Shown one piece after another: positions 25,552-32,951 of a DNA stretch of 64,000 bases (positions within the stretch are counted from its first letter, which is position 1; every line of letters starts with the position of its first letter). Under the pieces are notes generated by a model. That model saw only the letters and a list, made by a program, of their open reading frames with translations, did not search any database and had not been told where the DNA came from. Made by a program: the position numbers and the translations under genes. Origin of the DNA: Streptomyces sp. CoH27 (GTDB lineage: Bacteria; Actinomycetota; Actinomycetes; Streptomycetales; Streptomycetaceae); contig NZ_JAIQYY010000017.1 in assembly GCF_020181035.1 (NCBI RefSeq), positions 125,290-189,289 on the forward strand, read 5' to 3'.

Positions 25552-26826
25552 TCATTCCGTCACCTGGACCGTGTACCGGTTGGTCGCCACGCCGGCCGCG
25601 GTGACCACCTGCACCTCCACCGCGCCGGGCTCGACCTCGGCCGGGACGGGAACGGTCAGGACGGTGTCGGTGGGGTTGCGGAAGCCGCCGGTGACGGGGA
25701 CCAGGGGTACGTGGACATCGACGGTGCCGATGCGGACCACCATGCGGGCGAGCCGATCGGCGGTGCGGGCGCCGGGCGGGACGAAGCCGGCGCCGCGGAT
25801 CTCGATGTCGTCGCCGGTGCGGATCGGCCCGTCCAGGTCGCCGGGTTCACGGGCGCGGACCACGGAGAGGACGACCGGGCGGCCGCCCTCGGCGTACTTG
25901 CCGGCCAGGTAGGTGGCGGCCGAGATCAGCACGATCACGCCCAGTCCCCAGGGCAGGTCGGGCAGTTGGCCGGGGCAGCGGGCGAGCCGGACGGCCGCGA
26001 ACACCAGGGCGACGGCGCTGACGGCGACGTACTGGATGTCGGTGAAGTCGCCCCGGCCGGAGTCGTCGGTGAGCAGGTCGGCGGCGCGCGGCCGATGGGC
26101 TGCCACCTTCTGCAGCCGCTGGGCGAGGATGCGCAGGCCCACCACCCGGCGGACCAGGACGGCGATGCCGCACACCACGGCGAGGACGGTCACCACGCCC
26201 GTGCCGCGCGCGAGGTCGAGTCCCGAGATCAGCGCGTCCCGTTCGGCGTGGCTGGAGGCGGCGGCCAGGCGGGTGGCCAGCAGCAGGACGGCGTAGCCCA
26301 CGAACAGCACCCAGCCGGCGGCCACGGTGCGGGAGGTGGACATCCGGTTGTCCTCACCGATCACCGGGGCGAGTGCCCCGCCGCGAGCCCGGTGCAGCCG
26401 GCCGGCAGCGGTCAGGGCGCCCGCGACGACGAGCGCGGCGATCAGGGCCGCGGTGCGGGCGGCGGTCCAGCCCGCACCGATCGCGGTGAGCGCCTCGCCG
26501 AGCAGCAGGACGACGACCGCGCCCCACACCACGGCCATCGTGCGCGGCCACAGCCCGGCGAGCCATGCCTCGCCCTCGGCCCGGCCGCACTCGGCGACGG
26601 CCTCCGCCCGCTGGGTCAGCTCCTCGGAGATCCACTGGCGGGACGCCGAGGCCGAATGCGCCACGGCCGCCGGCAGCCCCTGTCCGGCCGCGAACTCGTC
26701 GCGCCGGCGCAGGAATGCGGCGACGGCCCGCCGGTGCCCCTCGCGGGCGCCGTGCGGACAGTCCCCGCAGGTGCAGCCGCCCTCGTGGGGCCCGTCGGCA
26801 CCCGTGTCCTCTCTCGCCTCCTGCAC
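25552..26826 (-). CDS. Membrane protein with C-terminal IPT/TIG-like domain
   Basis: 424 aa from a GTG at 26826; a GTG at 26832 is equally possible. The frame continues further upstream but would cover the promoter of the divergent gene at 27023. The N-terminus has CTCGDCPHG, a Cys cluster. Five or six membrane helices follow (about 85-125, 165-185, 200-225, 255-300). The last ~110 residues form a beta-sandwich-like region (IEIRGAGFVPPGART, VEVQVVTAAGVATNRYTVQV) typical of IPT/TIG folds, probably outside the cell. Function unknown. Confidence 0.75.
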   Translation of the reverse strand: MQEAREDTGADGPHEGGCTCGDCPHGAREGHRRAVAAFLRRRDEFAAGQGLPAAVAHSASASRQWISEELTQRAEAVAECGRAEGEAWLAGLWPRTMAVVWGAVVVLLLGEALTAIGAGWTAARTAALIAALVVAGALTAAGRLHRARGGALAPVIGEDNRMSTSRTVAAGWVLFVGYAVLLLATRLAAASSHAERDALISGLDLARGTGVVTVLAVVCGIAVLVRRVVGLRILAQRLQKVAAHRPRAADLLTDDSGRGDFTDIQYVAVSAVALVFAAVRLARCPGQLPDLPWGLGVIVLISAATYLAGKYAEGGRPVVLSVVRAREPGDLDGPIRTGDDIEIRGAGFVPPGARTADRLARMVVRIGTVDVHVPLVPVTGGFRNPTDTVLTVPVPAEVEPGAVEVQVVTAAGVATNRYTVQVTE

Positions 26827-27022
26827 CGCCACGCCGGACGCCCGCCTTCCCCACGACCTTCTGACACGGCCTGCGACCCCTCGGTGGACCGTTCCGTTGC
26901 CGCGCAACTCCCCTGTGTCGTCAGCGAATTGTGCCCTACGGCAGGCCGTCCGGGCTCGTCGGGCCGGGTCGCGGCGGGTGAAGCGGGGGCCGGCGTGTTG
27001 ACCCGGCTGGGAGAATTTCCGT

Positions 27023-27916
27023 ATGGCCGAGATCATCGCGCGGGACGGGACCTGGGCCTTCGACGGCAGCACGATCCGGATCACTCCGGGACTGCACCGC
27101 TGCGTACCGCTGTTCCGGCAGACGTACGGGGAGATCTCCGTGCCCCTGGAGGCGGTGGCGGACGTCGGCTACGGACCCGAGCGGGGGCGTGGCCGGCTGC
27201 GGATGCGGCTGCGCGAGGGCGCCGACCCCCTGCTCCAGGCGACGGGCGGCCGGCTGCCGGACCCGGCGGACCCCTACCGGCTGACGGTGGACGCGGACCG
27301 CTCGGGGGCCGCGGAGTACGTGGCGCGGGAGATCCGTCAGGCGCTGCTGCTCGACCGGATCCCCAAGGAGCCCACGACGGGCTATCTGCTGCCGGGGCCA
27401 CCGGTGCCGGTGTCGGTGCGGTCCTCCGACGGCACGGTGTCCTTCGACGGCGGCCAGGTGCGCATCGACTGGTCCGACACCTCCGACCGGGTCAAGCGCG
27501 CGACCGGCCCGCGGATCATCGGCCTGGGCGATCTGGTGCAGGTGGAGTGGCTGCCCAATTCCGGGTACGAGGACGGGTTCCTGCGGTTCGTGACCCCGGA
27601 GACAGCGTTCTCCAAGCTGCCGCCCGAGCGGGACCCCTACACCCTGGACCTGTGGGGCAGTGTGCGGCGGGATCTGCTGACCGCACTGGTCGCGGCGGCC
27701 GTCACCGCCCGGCTGCCACATCCCTCCACCCGCGCGGCCGGCACCGGCGACGGCACAAGCGCCGGCGGCCGGCGGGCGGTCGTACCGGAGCAGGCCGACC
27801 ACCATGACGTACTGCTGCGCCGGCTGCGGGAGTTGGGCGAGCTGCACCGGGACGGGGTGCTCACGGACGAGGAGTTCGCGCGGACGAAGGCGGTGGTGCT
27901 CAGGGAGTTCGGCTGA
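27023..27916 (+). CDS. DUF4429 protein with C-terminal SHOCT domain
   Basis: 297 aa. Two copies of the DUF4429 unit are visible: residues 1-110 (GTWAFDGSTIRITPG) and about 130-230 (GTVSFDGGQVRIDWSD). Each has a strand-rich PH-like pattern. The last ~33 residues match a SHOCT helix pair (LLRRLRELGELHRDGVLTDE..F). SHOCT segments often mediate oligomerisation of membrane-linked proteins. It overlaps the convergent aldolase gene by 17 bp. Function is not established. Confidence 0.88.
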   Translation: MAEIIARDGTWAFDGSTIRITPGLHRCVPLFRQTYGEISVPLEAVADVGYGPERGRGRLRMRLREGADPLLQATGGRLPDPADPYRLTVDADRSGAAEYVAREIRQALLLDRIPKEPTTGYLLPGPPVPVSVRSSDGTVSFDGGQVRIDWSDTSDRVKRATGPRIIGLGDLVQVEWLPNSGYEDGFLRFVTPETAFSKLPPERDPYTLDLWGSVRRDLLTALVAAAVTARLPHPSTRAAGTGDGTSAGGRRAVVPEQADHHDVLLRRLRELGELHRDGVLTDEEFARTKAVVLREFG

Positions 27917-28703
27917 GCAGGTCCGGCTCGCTGCGGCTGATGTCCTGCCACAGCGGCTGGTAGTTGATCCAGGCCACCAGGTCGGTGCCGAGCTGTTCGC
28001 GGGTGGCGACGGCCAGTTTGTGGTCGATGAGGACCGGGCGGCCGGCCGCCTTCGCCATCAGCTGCACCTGGCAGGACCGCTCCATGGACAGGAACCACCA
28101 GGCCGCCGCGTCCACCGAGTCGCCGACGGTGAGCAGCCCGTGATTGCGCAGCACGAGTGCCTTGCGGGAGCCGAGGGCGGTGGCGATACGGCGGCCTTCT
28201 TCGGCGTCGACGGTGACGCCGCTGTAGGAGTCGTAGAGCGCCACGTCCTCGTAGAAGGCGCAGCTCTCCTGGGTGATCGGGTCGATCAGCTCACCGAGGG
28301 CGGCCAGGGCGCGGCCGTGCACGGAGTGGCAGTGGGCGACGGCGACGACGTCGGGGCGGGCGGCGTGCACCTGGACGTGGACGGTGAAAGCGGCCTGGTT
28401 GACGTGGTAGCGGCCCTCGACGACCTGACCGTCCTGGTTGGCGAGGACGAGGTCGCCGACGGTGACGTGCTTGAACGGCATGCCGAAGGGGTTGACCCAG
28501 AAGCAGTCGGTGAACTCCGGGTCGCGTGCGGTGATGTGCCCGGAGACCCCGTCCTCCAGCCCGGCCCGTCCGAAGATCCGCAGGGCTCCGGCGAGCCGCT
28601 CCTTGCGGTGCCGCCGCTCGTCCTCGACGGAGTCGTGCATCGGCGGCATGGCGAACTGCAGCTGGTCGGTCGGCAGCGGCAGGGGCGGGGTCGGCCCGTG
28701 CAT
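27900..28703 (-). CDS. Class II aldolase/adducin family protein
   Basis: 267 aa. Typical motifs are GLEDGVSGHITARDPE near the N-terminus, zinc-binding HCHSVHG (about 132-138) and RNHGLLTVG (about 200). Members include L-fuculose-phosphate aldolase relatives and many of unknown substrate. It starts at an ATG with a weak upstream site (GGAGGAC). It lies downstream of guaA on the same strand, but hairpins in between suggest separate transcription. Confidence 0.88.
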   Translation of the reverse strand: MHGPTPPLPLPTDQLQFAMPPMHDSVEDERRHRKERLAGALRIFGRAGLEDGVSGHITARDPEFTDCFWVNPFGMPFKHVTVGDLVLANQDGQVVEGRYHVNQAAFTVHVQVHAARPDVVAVAHCHSVHGRALAALGELIDPITQESCAFYEDVALYDSYSGVTVDAEEGRRIATALGSRKALVLRNHGLLTVGDSVDAAAWWFLSMERSCQVQLMAKAAGRPVLIDHKLAVATREQLGTDLVAWINYQPLWQDISRSEPDLLSRTP

Positions 28704-28835
28704 AGGTCCTCCAGCACTGGAATTGCGGTACGGGCCGGAAGTTACCGTCGGTCAGCGCAAAAGGGCAGAGGTGTTTTGTAAAGATGACGTACGCAGCGAA
28801 TACACGACAGGGATTGTCCAAAGCCGGTAACGCGA

Positions 28836-28930
28836 AAGAGGCGGAACCGCCGTAGCCGTTCCACCTCTTCCGTACCGAGCTGACGGAGGTCCTGCGGACC
28901 TACGTCCGGGACGACCGGTATCCGGTCGTC
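28836..28930 (-). terminator. Two hairpins downstream of guaA
   Basis: GACGACCGG (28910-28918) pairs with CCGGTCGTC (28922-28930) around a 3-nt loop, flanked by further GGACCT/AGGTCC pairing. A second stem joins 28836-28847 with 28858-28869 (11 of 12 bp) and is followed on the minus strand by TTTCG. Together they probably terminate guaA. Confidence 0.6.
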
Positions 28931-28990
28931 CAGGTCCGGACGCCCGGTGCGCCCCTGCGCACGATCAAGTGCACGCAGGGGCCGAGAGGG

Positions 28991-30571
28991 TCACTCCCAC
29001 TCGATCGTGCCCGGCGGCTTGCTGGTCACGTCGAGGACGACGCGGTTGACGTCCCGGACCTCGTTGGTGATGCGGGTCGAGATGCGGGCGAGGACGTCGT
29101 ACGGCAGCCGGGACCAGTCGGCGGTCATGGCGTCCTCGGAGGACACCGGGCGCAGCACGATCGGGTGGCCGTAAGTGCGGCCGTCGCCCTGTACGCCCAC
29201 GCTGCGGACGTCGGCGAGCAGGACCACCGGGCACTGCCAGATGTCCCGGTCGAGGCCGGCCGCGGTCAGCTCCTCGCGGGCGATGGCGTCGGCCTCGCGC
29301 AGGAGGTCCAGGCGGTCCTTCGTCACCTCGCCGACGATGCGGATGCCGAGCCCCGGGCCCGGGAACGGCTGGCGCTGGACGATCTCCTCCGGCAGGCCCA
29401 GCTCCTGGCCGACCATCCGGACCTCGTCCTTGAACAGCTTGCGCAGCGGCTCGATCAGCTGGAACTCAAGGTCCTCGGGGAGGCCGCCGACGTTGTGGTG
29501 CGACTTGATGTTGGCGGTGCCGGTGCCGCCGCCGGACTCGACCACGTCGGGGTAGAGCGTGCCCTGGACGAGGAACTCGACCGCCGGACCCTCGTCGGCG
29601 ATGATCTCGGCCTGCGCCTGCTCGAAGACGCGGATGAACTCACGGCCGATGATCTTGCGCTTCTCCTCGGGCTCCGAGACGCCCTTCAGCGCGGTGAGGA
29701 AGCGCTCCTCGGCGTCGACGACGACCAGCTTGACGCCGGTCGCGGCCACGAAGTCCTTCTCGACCTGCTCGGTCTCGCCCTTGCGCATCAGACCGTGGTC
29801 GACGTACACGCAGGTCAGCTGGTCGCCGATGGCGCGTGCCACGAGGGCGGCGGCGACGGCGGAGTCCACGCCGCCGGACAGGCCGCAGATCGCGCGCTTG
29901 TCGCCGACCTGCTCGCGGATCGCGGCGACCTGCTCCTCGATCACGTTGCCGGTCGTCCAGGACGGGGTGAGGCCCGCGCCGCGGTACAGGAAGTGCTCCA
30001 GCACCTGCTGGCCGTGCGTGGAGTGCATGACCTCGGGGTGGTACTGGACGCCGTAGAGCTTCTTGTCGTCGTTCTCGAACGCGGCGACCGGGACGACGTC
30101 CGTGGACGCGGTCACGGTGAAGCCCTCGGGGGCGGCGGAGCAGGCGTCGCCGTGCGACATCCACACGTGCTGCTCGGCCGGGGTGCCCTCGAAGAGGGTG
30201 GAGGAGTTCTTGGAGACGTGCAGGTCGGTACGGCCGTACTCGCGGGCGCCGGTGTTGTCGACGGTGCCGCCGAGGACCTGCGCCATCAGCTGGAAGCCGT
30301 AGCACATGCCGAAGACGGGGACGCCGGCCTCGAACAGCTCGCGGCCGAGGCGCGGGGCGCCCTCCTCGTACACCGAGGAGGGGCCGCCGGAGAGGATGAT
30401 CGCCGCGGGGTTCTTGGCGAGCATCTCCTGGACCGGCATGGTGCTCGGCACGATCTCGCTGTAGACCCGCGCCTCGCGGACGCGACGGGCGATGAGCTGG
30501 GCGTACTGCGCGCCGAAGTCGACGACCAGGACGGTGTCGGGGGCGGTGGCAGCGGGGTTCGCTGATGACAC
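28991..30571 (-). CDS. guaA: GMP synthase (glutamine-hydrolysing)
   Basis: 526 aa from a GTG at 30571 with AGAAGG upstream; a longer open frame is not real. The class I amidotransferase domain has nucleophile Cys90 in GMCYGFQLM and the His of GVQYHPEV. The ATP pyrophosphatase domain has the P-loop LSGGVDSAV, and the C-terminal dimerisation domain ends KPPGTIEWE. It converts XMP to GMP, the step after guaB (55.7 kb). Length and motifs are normal. Confidence 0.97.
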   Translation of the reverse strand: MSSANPAATAPDTVLVVDFGAQYAQLIARRVREARVYSEIVPSTMPVQEMLAKNPAAIILSGGPSSVYEEGAPRLGRELFEAGVPVFGMCYGFQLMAQVLGGTVDNTGAREYGRTDLHVSKNSSTLFEGTPAEQHVWMSHGDACSAAPEGFTVTASTDVVPVAAFENDDKKLYGVQYHPEVMHSTHGQQVLEHFLYRGAGLTPSWTTGNVIEEQVAAIREQVGDKRAICGLSGGVDSAVAAALVARAIGDQLTCVYVDHGLMRKGETEQVEKDFVAATGVKLVVVDAEERFLTALKGVSEPEEKRKIIGREFIRVFEQAQAEIIADEGPAVEFLVQGTLYPDVVESGGGTGTANIKSHHNVGGLPEDLEFQLIEPLRKLFKDEVRMVGQELGLPEEIVQRQPFPGPGLGIRIVGEVTKDRLDLLREADAIAREELTAAGLDRDIWQCPVVLLADVRSVGVQGDGRTYGHPIVLRPVSSEDAMTADWSRLPYDVLARISTRITNEVRDVNRVVLDVTSKPPGTIEWE

Positions 30572-30655
30572 GGGGTGCCTTCTGGTGGTCGGGCGGGGGT
30601 CTGTGCTCCCGATTCTAACGGGGCGGCCGGGAGCCCTCTCCAGGAGACGACGTGG

Positions 30656-30667
30656 CATACTGCACGC
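30656..30667 (+). promoter_or_regulatory. Probable -10 of the chorismate mutase leader
   Basis: CATACT (30656-30661) lies 7 bp before the ATG of the leader peptide (30668), so the transcript is likely leaderless. No clear -35 is seen. Confidence 0.4.
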
Positions 30668-30739
30668 ATGCTCGCGCACTCGACCTTCCTCTTTACCTAT
30701 GGCATCCGGCCCGCCGGCTGCCATGGTCGTGCTGCTTGA
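30668..30739 (+). CDS. Leader peptide rich in Phe/Tyr codons (attenuation of chorismate mutase)
   Basis: This 23-codon reading frame has Phe7, Phe9 and Tyr11 close together (S-T-F-L-F-T-Y) and ends in TGA at 30737-30739. A strong terminator follows 20 bp later, and chorismate mutase, an enzyme of Phe/Tyr synthesis, starts at 30870. The arrangement is that of classical ribosome-mediated attenuation: enough charged tRNA-Phe/Tyr lets the terminator form. This is an inference from layout and codon content. Confidence 0.7.
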   Translation: MLAHSTFLFTYGIRPAGCHGRAA

Positions 30740-30759
30740 GCGAACGCCAAGCGACTTCC

Positions 30760-30801
30760 CAGGCGCCCCGGGCCGACAAGGCCCGGGGCGCCTGTCGTTT
30801 T
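30760..30801 (+). terminator. Attenuator terminator
   Basis: A perfect 15-bp GC-rich stem (30760-30774 with 30780-30794, loop GACAA) is followed by TCGTTTT. No gene ends just upstream other than the leader peptide. A possible competing pairing is CGGCCCG (30707-30713) with CGGGCCG (30769-30775), which would disrupt the left arm. Confidence 0.85.
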
Positions 30802-30869
30802 CCGGGTCCTGTCGTTCCGGGGCACCCGCCTCCCCTCGATCCCAGCGACACCTCCCGAGGAGCCCCGAC

Positions 30870-31166
30870 ATGACCGCCACCGGCACCGAGACGACCGCCC
30901 CCGAGCAGTCCATCACCGACACCCCCGAGCAGACGATCGCCGACGCCCGCGAGCGCATCGACGTGCTCGACGACCGGATCATCGGCCTCATCCAGGAGCG
31001 GATGGCCGTCTCCGCCGTCGTGCAGCAGACCCGGATCGCCTCCGGCGGGCGGCGGGTGCACCTGTCCCGCGAGATGGAGATCCTCGGCCGCTACCGCGAG
31101 GCCCTCGGCAAGCCCGGCACCTCCCTCGCGATGACACTGCTGGAGCTGTCTCGGGGTCGCATCTGA
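30870..31166 (+). CDS. Chorismate mutase, AroQ class
   Basis: 98 aa with GAGGAG upstream of the ATG at 30870. It has the three-helix AroQ pattern: IADARERIDVLDDRIIGLIQERMAVS, with the conserved Arg/Asp, then VVQQTRIASGGRRVHLSREMEIL, then the third helix. It converts chorismate to prephenate for Phe and Tyr. The first ~25 residues are a disordered Thr/Glu-rich tail. Expression is probably controlled by the upstream leader peptide and terminator. Confidence 0.9.
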   Translation: MTATGTETTAPEQSITDTPEQTIADARERIDVLDDRIIGLIQERMAVSAVVQQTRIASGGRRVHLSREMEILGRYREALGKPGTSLAMTLLELSRGRI

Positions 31167-31377
31167 GTTCGATCACCGTCTCACCCGTACGGCGCGTGAC
31201 CGGCGCGCGCACCGCTTCGTTGAGCGGGGTGTCCGTGCCAGCCAGGGGCGGGCCCGACAGAAACCACGCGTGGCTCGCTGGAGCGATGAGGCGTACGGGT
31301 CGTGCCGTACGCCGTGGGACCTCGCTCCGGGGAAGTGACCGGACGGCAGGGGACAGCAGCCCGGTCACCCAAGAGAA

Positions 31378-31409
31378 CGACCGGCTCCGGGGACGCCCGG
31401 AGCCGGTCG
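31378..31409. terminator. 13-bp perfect hairpin
   Basis: CGACCGGCTCCGG (31378-31390) pairs with 31397-31409 around a 6-nt loop. There is no T-tract on the plus strand; TTCTCTT follows it on the minus strand. It is a terminator or a structural RNA element. Confidence 0.4.
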
Positions 31410-31544
31410 GCGGAAAACTGCACAAGTGCACCAGTGCCGGGTCCAACGACTGCGGATGCCTTGCCCGTCCAGCACGATGCGTAGAAGCCCCACGTCCCCG
31501 CGCAGGCGACGGCACTGCCGCACCGTCCGGCCGTCAAAGACTCG

Positions 31545-31583
31545 GAAGGGCCCCGCGGCCTCATCCCCGCCGCGGGGCCCTTC
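31545..31583. terminator. 15-bp perfect hairpin
   Basis: GAAGGGCCCCGCGGC (31545-31559) pairs with 31569-31583 around a 9-nt loop. It is typical of Streptomyces terminators, but no gene ends next to it. Confidence 0.45.
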
Positions 31584-31657
31584 GCGCTGCCCGCACGAAC
31601 CCGCACGCCCGAGCCGTCGACGGCCGCGACGGCATCCGGGCGGGACGCGTTCCGGGA

Positions 31658-31673
31658 TGTGATCCGCATCACA
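31658..31673. promoter_or_regulatory. Crp/Fnr-type palindrome
   Basis: TGTGATCCGCATCACA contains TGTGA-N6-TCACA, the classical Crp half-sites. It lies 145 bp upstream of the LAXTG surface-protein start at 31819. Confidence 0.45.
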
Positions 31674-31818
31674 TAGGTAAAGCGCAGGGCAAGTACAACC
31701 CTTCACGCCGGCCACAGGTCTCCCTTACGCAAACCGAACGGCCACGCCCGCGCCCCACACGCGGAGGCCTCCATCTCGTGCTGCCGCGACGCAGCATGCT
31801 TGTCCTACAGAGGTCTTC

Positions 31819-32850
31819 ATGAAGCTTCGCCGCGCCATGGTCACCGCGGCCGCGACGGCGGTCATAGCCCCGATCGCCCTGCTCTCCGCCCCTGCTGCGT
31901 TCGCGGACGAGTCCCCGACCGCGTCCGTGAGCAGCTCGCCCAGCGACTCGTCCTCCCCCACGGCCGACGACAGCAGCTCGCCCACCGACTCGGTCTCTCC
32001 CTCGGACTCCGCCTCCGAGTCCTCCTCGGCCACCCCGAGCGACAGTGCGAGCACGTCCGCCTCGGCCTCGCCGAGCGGCAGCGCGAGCACGTCCGCGTCG
32101 GCCTCGCCGACCCAGAGCGCCGCGCCCACCGCCGAGCCCAGCGACTGCCCGGTCGACGGCAACATGGTCGACCCCGACTCGCAGCTGAGCATCGACATCT
32201 CCGGCCTGCCCGGCAAGATCGTCGCGGGCAGCGGCTGGCACTACTTCACGATGACGGCCGCCAACCACAGCGACCAGTCGCTCGGCACCGTGCAGTGGCT
32301 CGCGACCGTCGACAACGACACGGCGAGCGACAACGAGAAGGACTGGCTGAGCACCTACGCCAAGCTGGAGTACTTCAACCCCAAGACCAAGGCCTGGGAG
32401 TCCATGGCCGACGAGGTCGGCAACGGCCTCTACTTCGGCACGACGCCGCTCGGTCCCAAGGAGAAGGTCGGCATCAAGCTGCGGGTCGACATCACCGCGC
32501 AGGCCCCGGCCGGCGACGGCTTCAGCATGGGCTTCGGCGGTTACGTCGACCAGCAGAAGAACTGCGTGCACAGTGCGTTCGGCTTCTACGACTTCACCGT
32601 GCTGAAGCCCGGCAGCAGCAACCCGAACCCGGGTCAGGCCAAGCCCGGCAAGGGCACGAAGCCGGCCGGCGGCAAGGAGCCGCAGGGCGGTGCCACCGAG
32701 ATCGAGCCGACCGGCACCCTCGCGCACACCGGTTCCAGCTCCATGCTGCCGACCATCGGTCTCGTCGGCGGTGTCGCCGTCGTCGTCGGCGCCGGAGCGG
32801 TGTTCGCCGTCCGCCGCCGCAAGGGCGCCGGTTCGGACGCCGCCGCGTAA
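31819..32850 (+). CDS. Sortase-anchored surface protein (LAXTG)
   Basis: 343 aa. A signal peptide (AAFA-DE, about residue 30) is followed by a Ser/Thr/Asp-rich segment (about 32-108) and a beta-rich domain (about 110-260). A Gly/Lys/Pro-rich stalk (about 262-300) leads to the sorting signal LAHTG (about 306-310), a hydrophobic helix and RRRK. LAXTG is the motif of class E sortases (SrtE) that attach chaplins and other proteins to the Streptomyces wall. I do not recognise the central domain. A Crp-like site lies upstream and a strong hairpin follows. Confidence 0.9.
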   Translation: MKLRRAMVTAAATAVIAPIALLSAPAAFADESPTASVSSSPSDSSSPTADDSSSPTDSVSPSDSASESSSATPSDSASTSASASPSGSASTSASASPTQSAAPTAEPSDCPVDGNMVDPDSQLSIDISGLPGKIVAGSGWHYFTMTAANHSDQSLGTVQWLATVDNDTASDNEKDWLSTYAKLEYFNPKTKAWESMADEVGNGLYFGTTPLGPKEKVGIKLRVDITAQAPAGDGFSMGFGGYVDQQKNCVHSAFGFYDFTVLKPGSSNPNPGQAKPGKGTKPAGGKEPQGGATEIEPTGTLAHTGSSSMLPTIGLVGGVAVVVGAGAVFAVRRRKGAGSDAAA

Positions 32851-32900
32851 GCGCGTCACACACGCCGGGCGGGAACGGCGGCCGTCGTTCCCGCCCCGCC

Positions 32901-32938
32901 GAAGGGGCCTGCGCCAGGAGGGGGGCGCAGGCCCCTTC
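32901..32938. terminator. Bidirectional terminator
   Basis: GAAGGGGCCTGCGCC (32901-32915) pairs with GGCGCAGGCCCCTTC (32924-32938). It sits between the convergent LAXTG and GMC oxidoreductase genes. Confidence 0.8.
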
Positions 32939-32951
32939 GGCATGCGCCGGG

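Larger units (their letters stand above)
31167..31818. other. 650-bp non-coding region with three strong hairpins and a Crp-like site
   Basis: I see no convincing gene here. Elements present are a two-stem structure (31280-31328), a 13-bp hairpin (31378-31409), a 15-bp hairpin (31545-31583) and a Crp-like palindrome (31658-31673). The first may end the chorismate mutase transcript; the others could belong to an unannotated small RNA. Confidence 0.5.

Noticed and set aside
30572..30991. N-terminal extension of guaA
   Set aside because: It would run through the chorismate mutase leader; GuaA proteins begin just before the VLVVDFGAQY segment.
31196..31822. Open frames of 160-208 codons in the chorismate mutase-LAXTG gap
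   Set aside because: They overlap one another on both strands, have no ribosome site and no recognisable domain, and they run across perfect hairpins.
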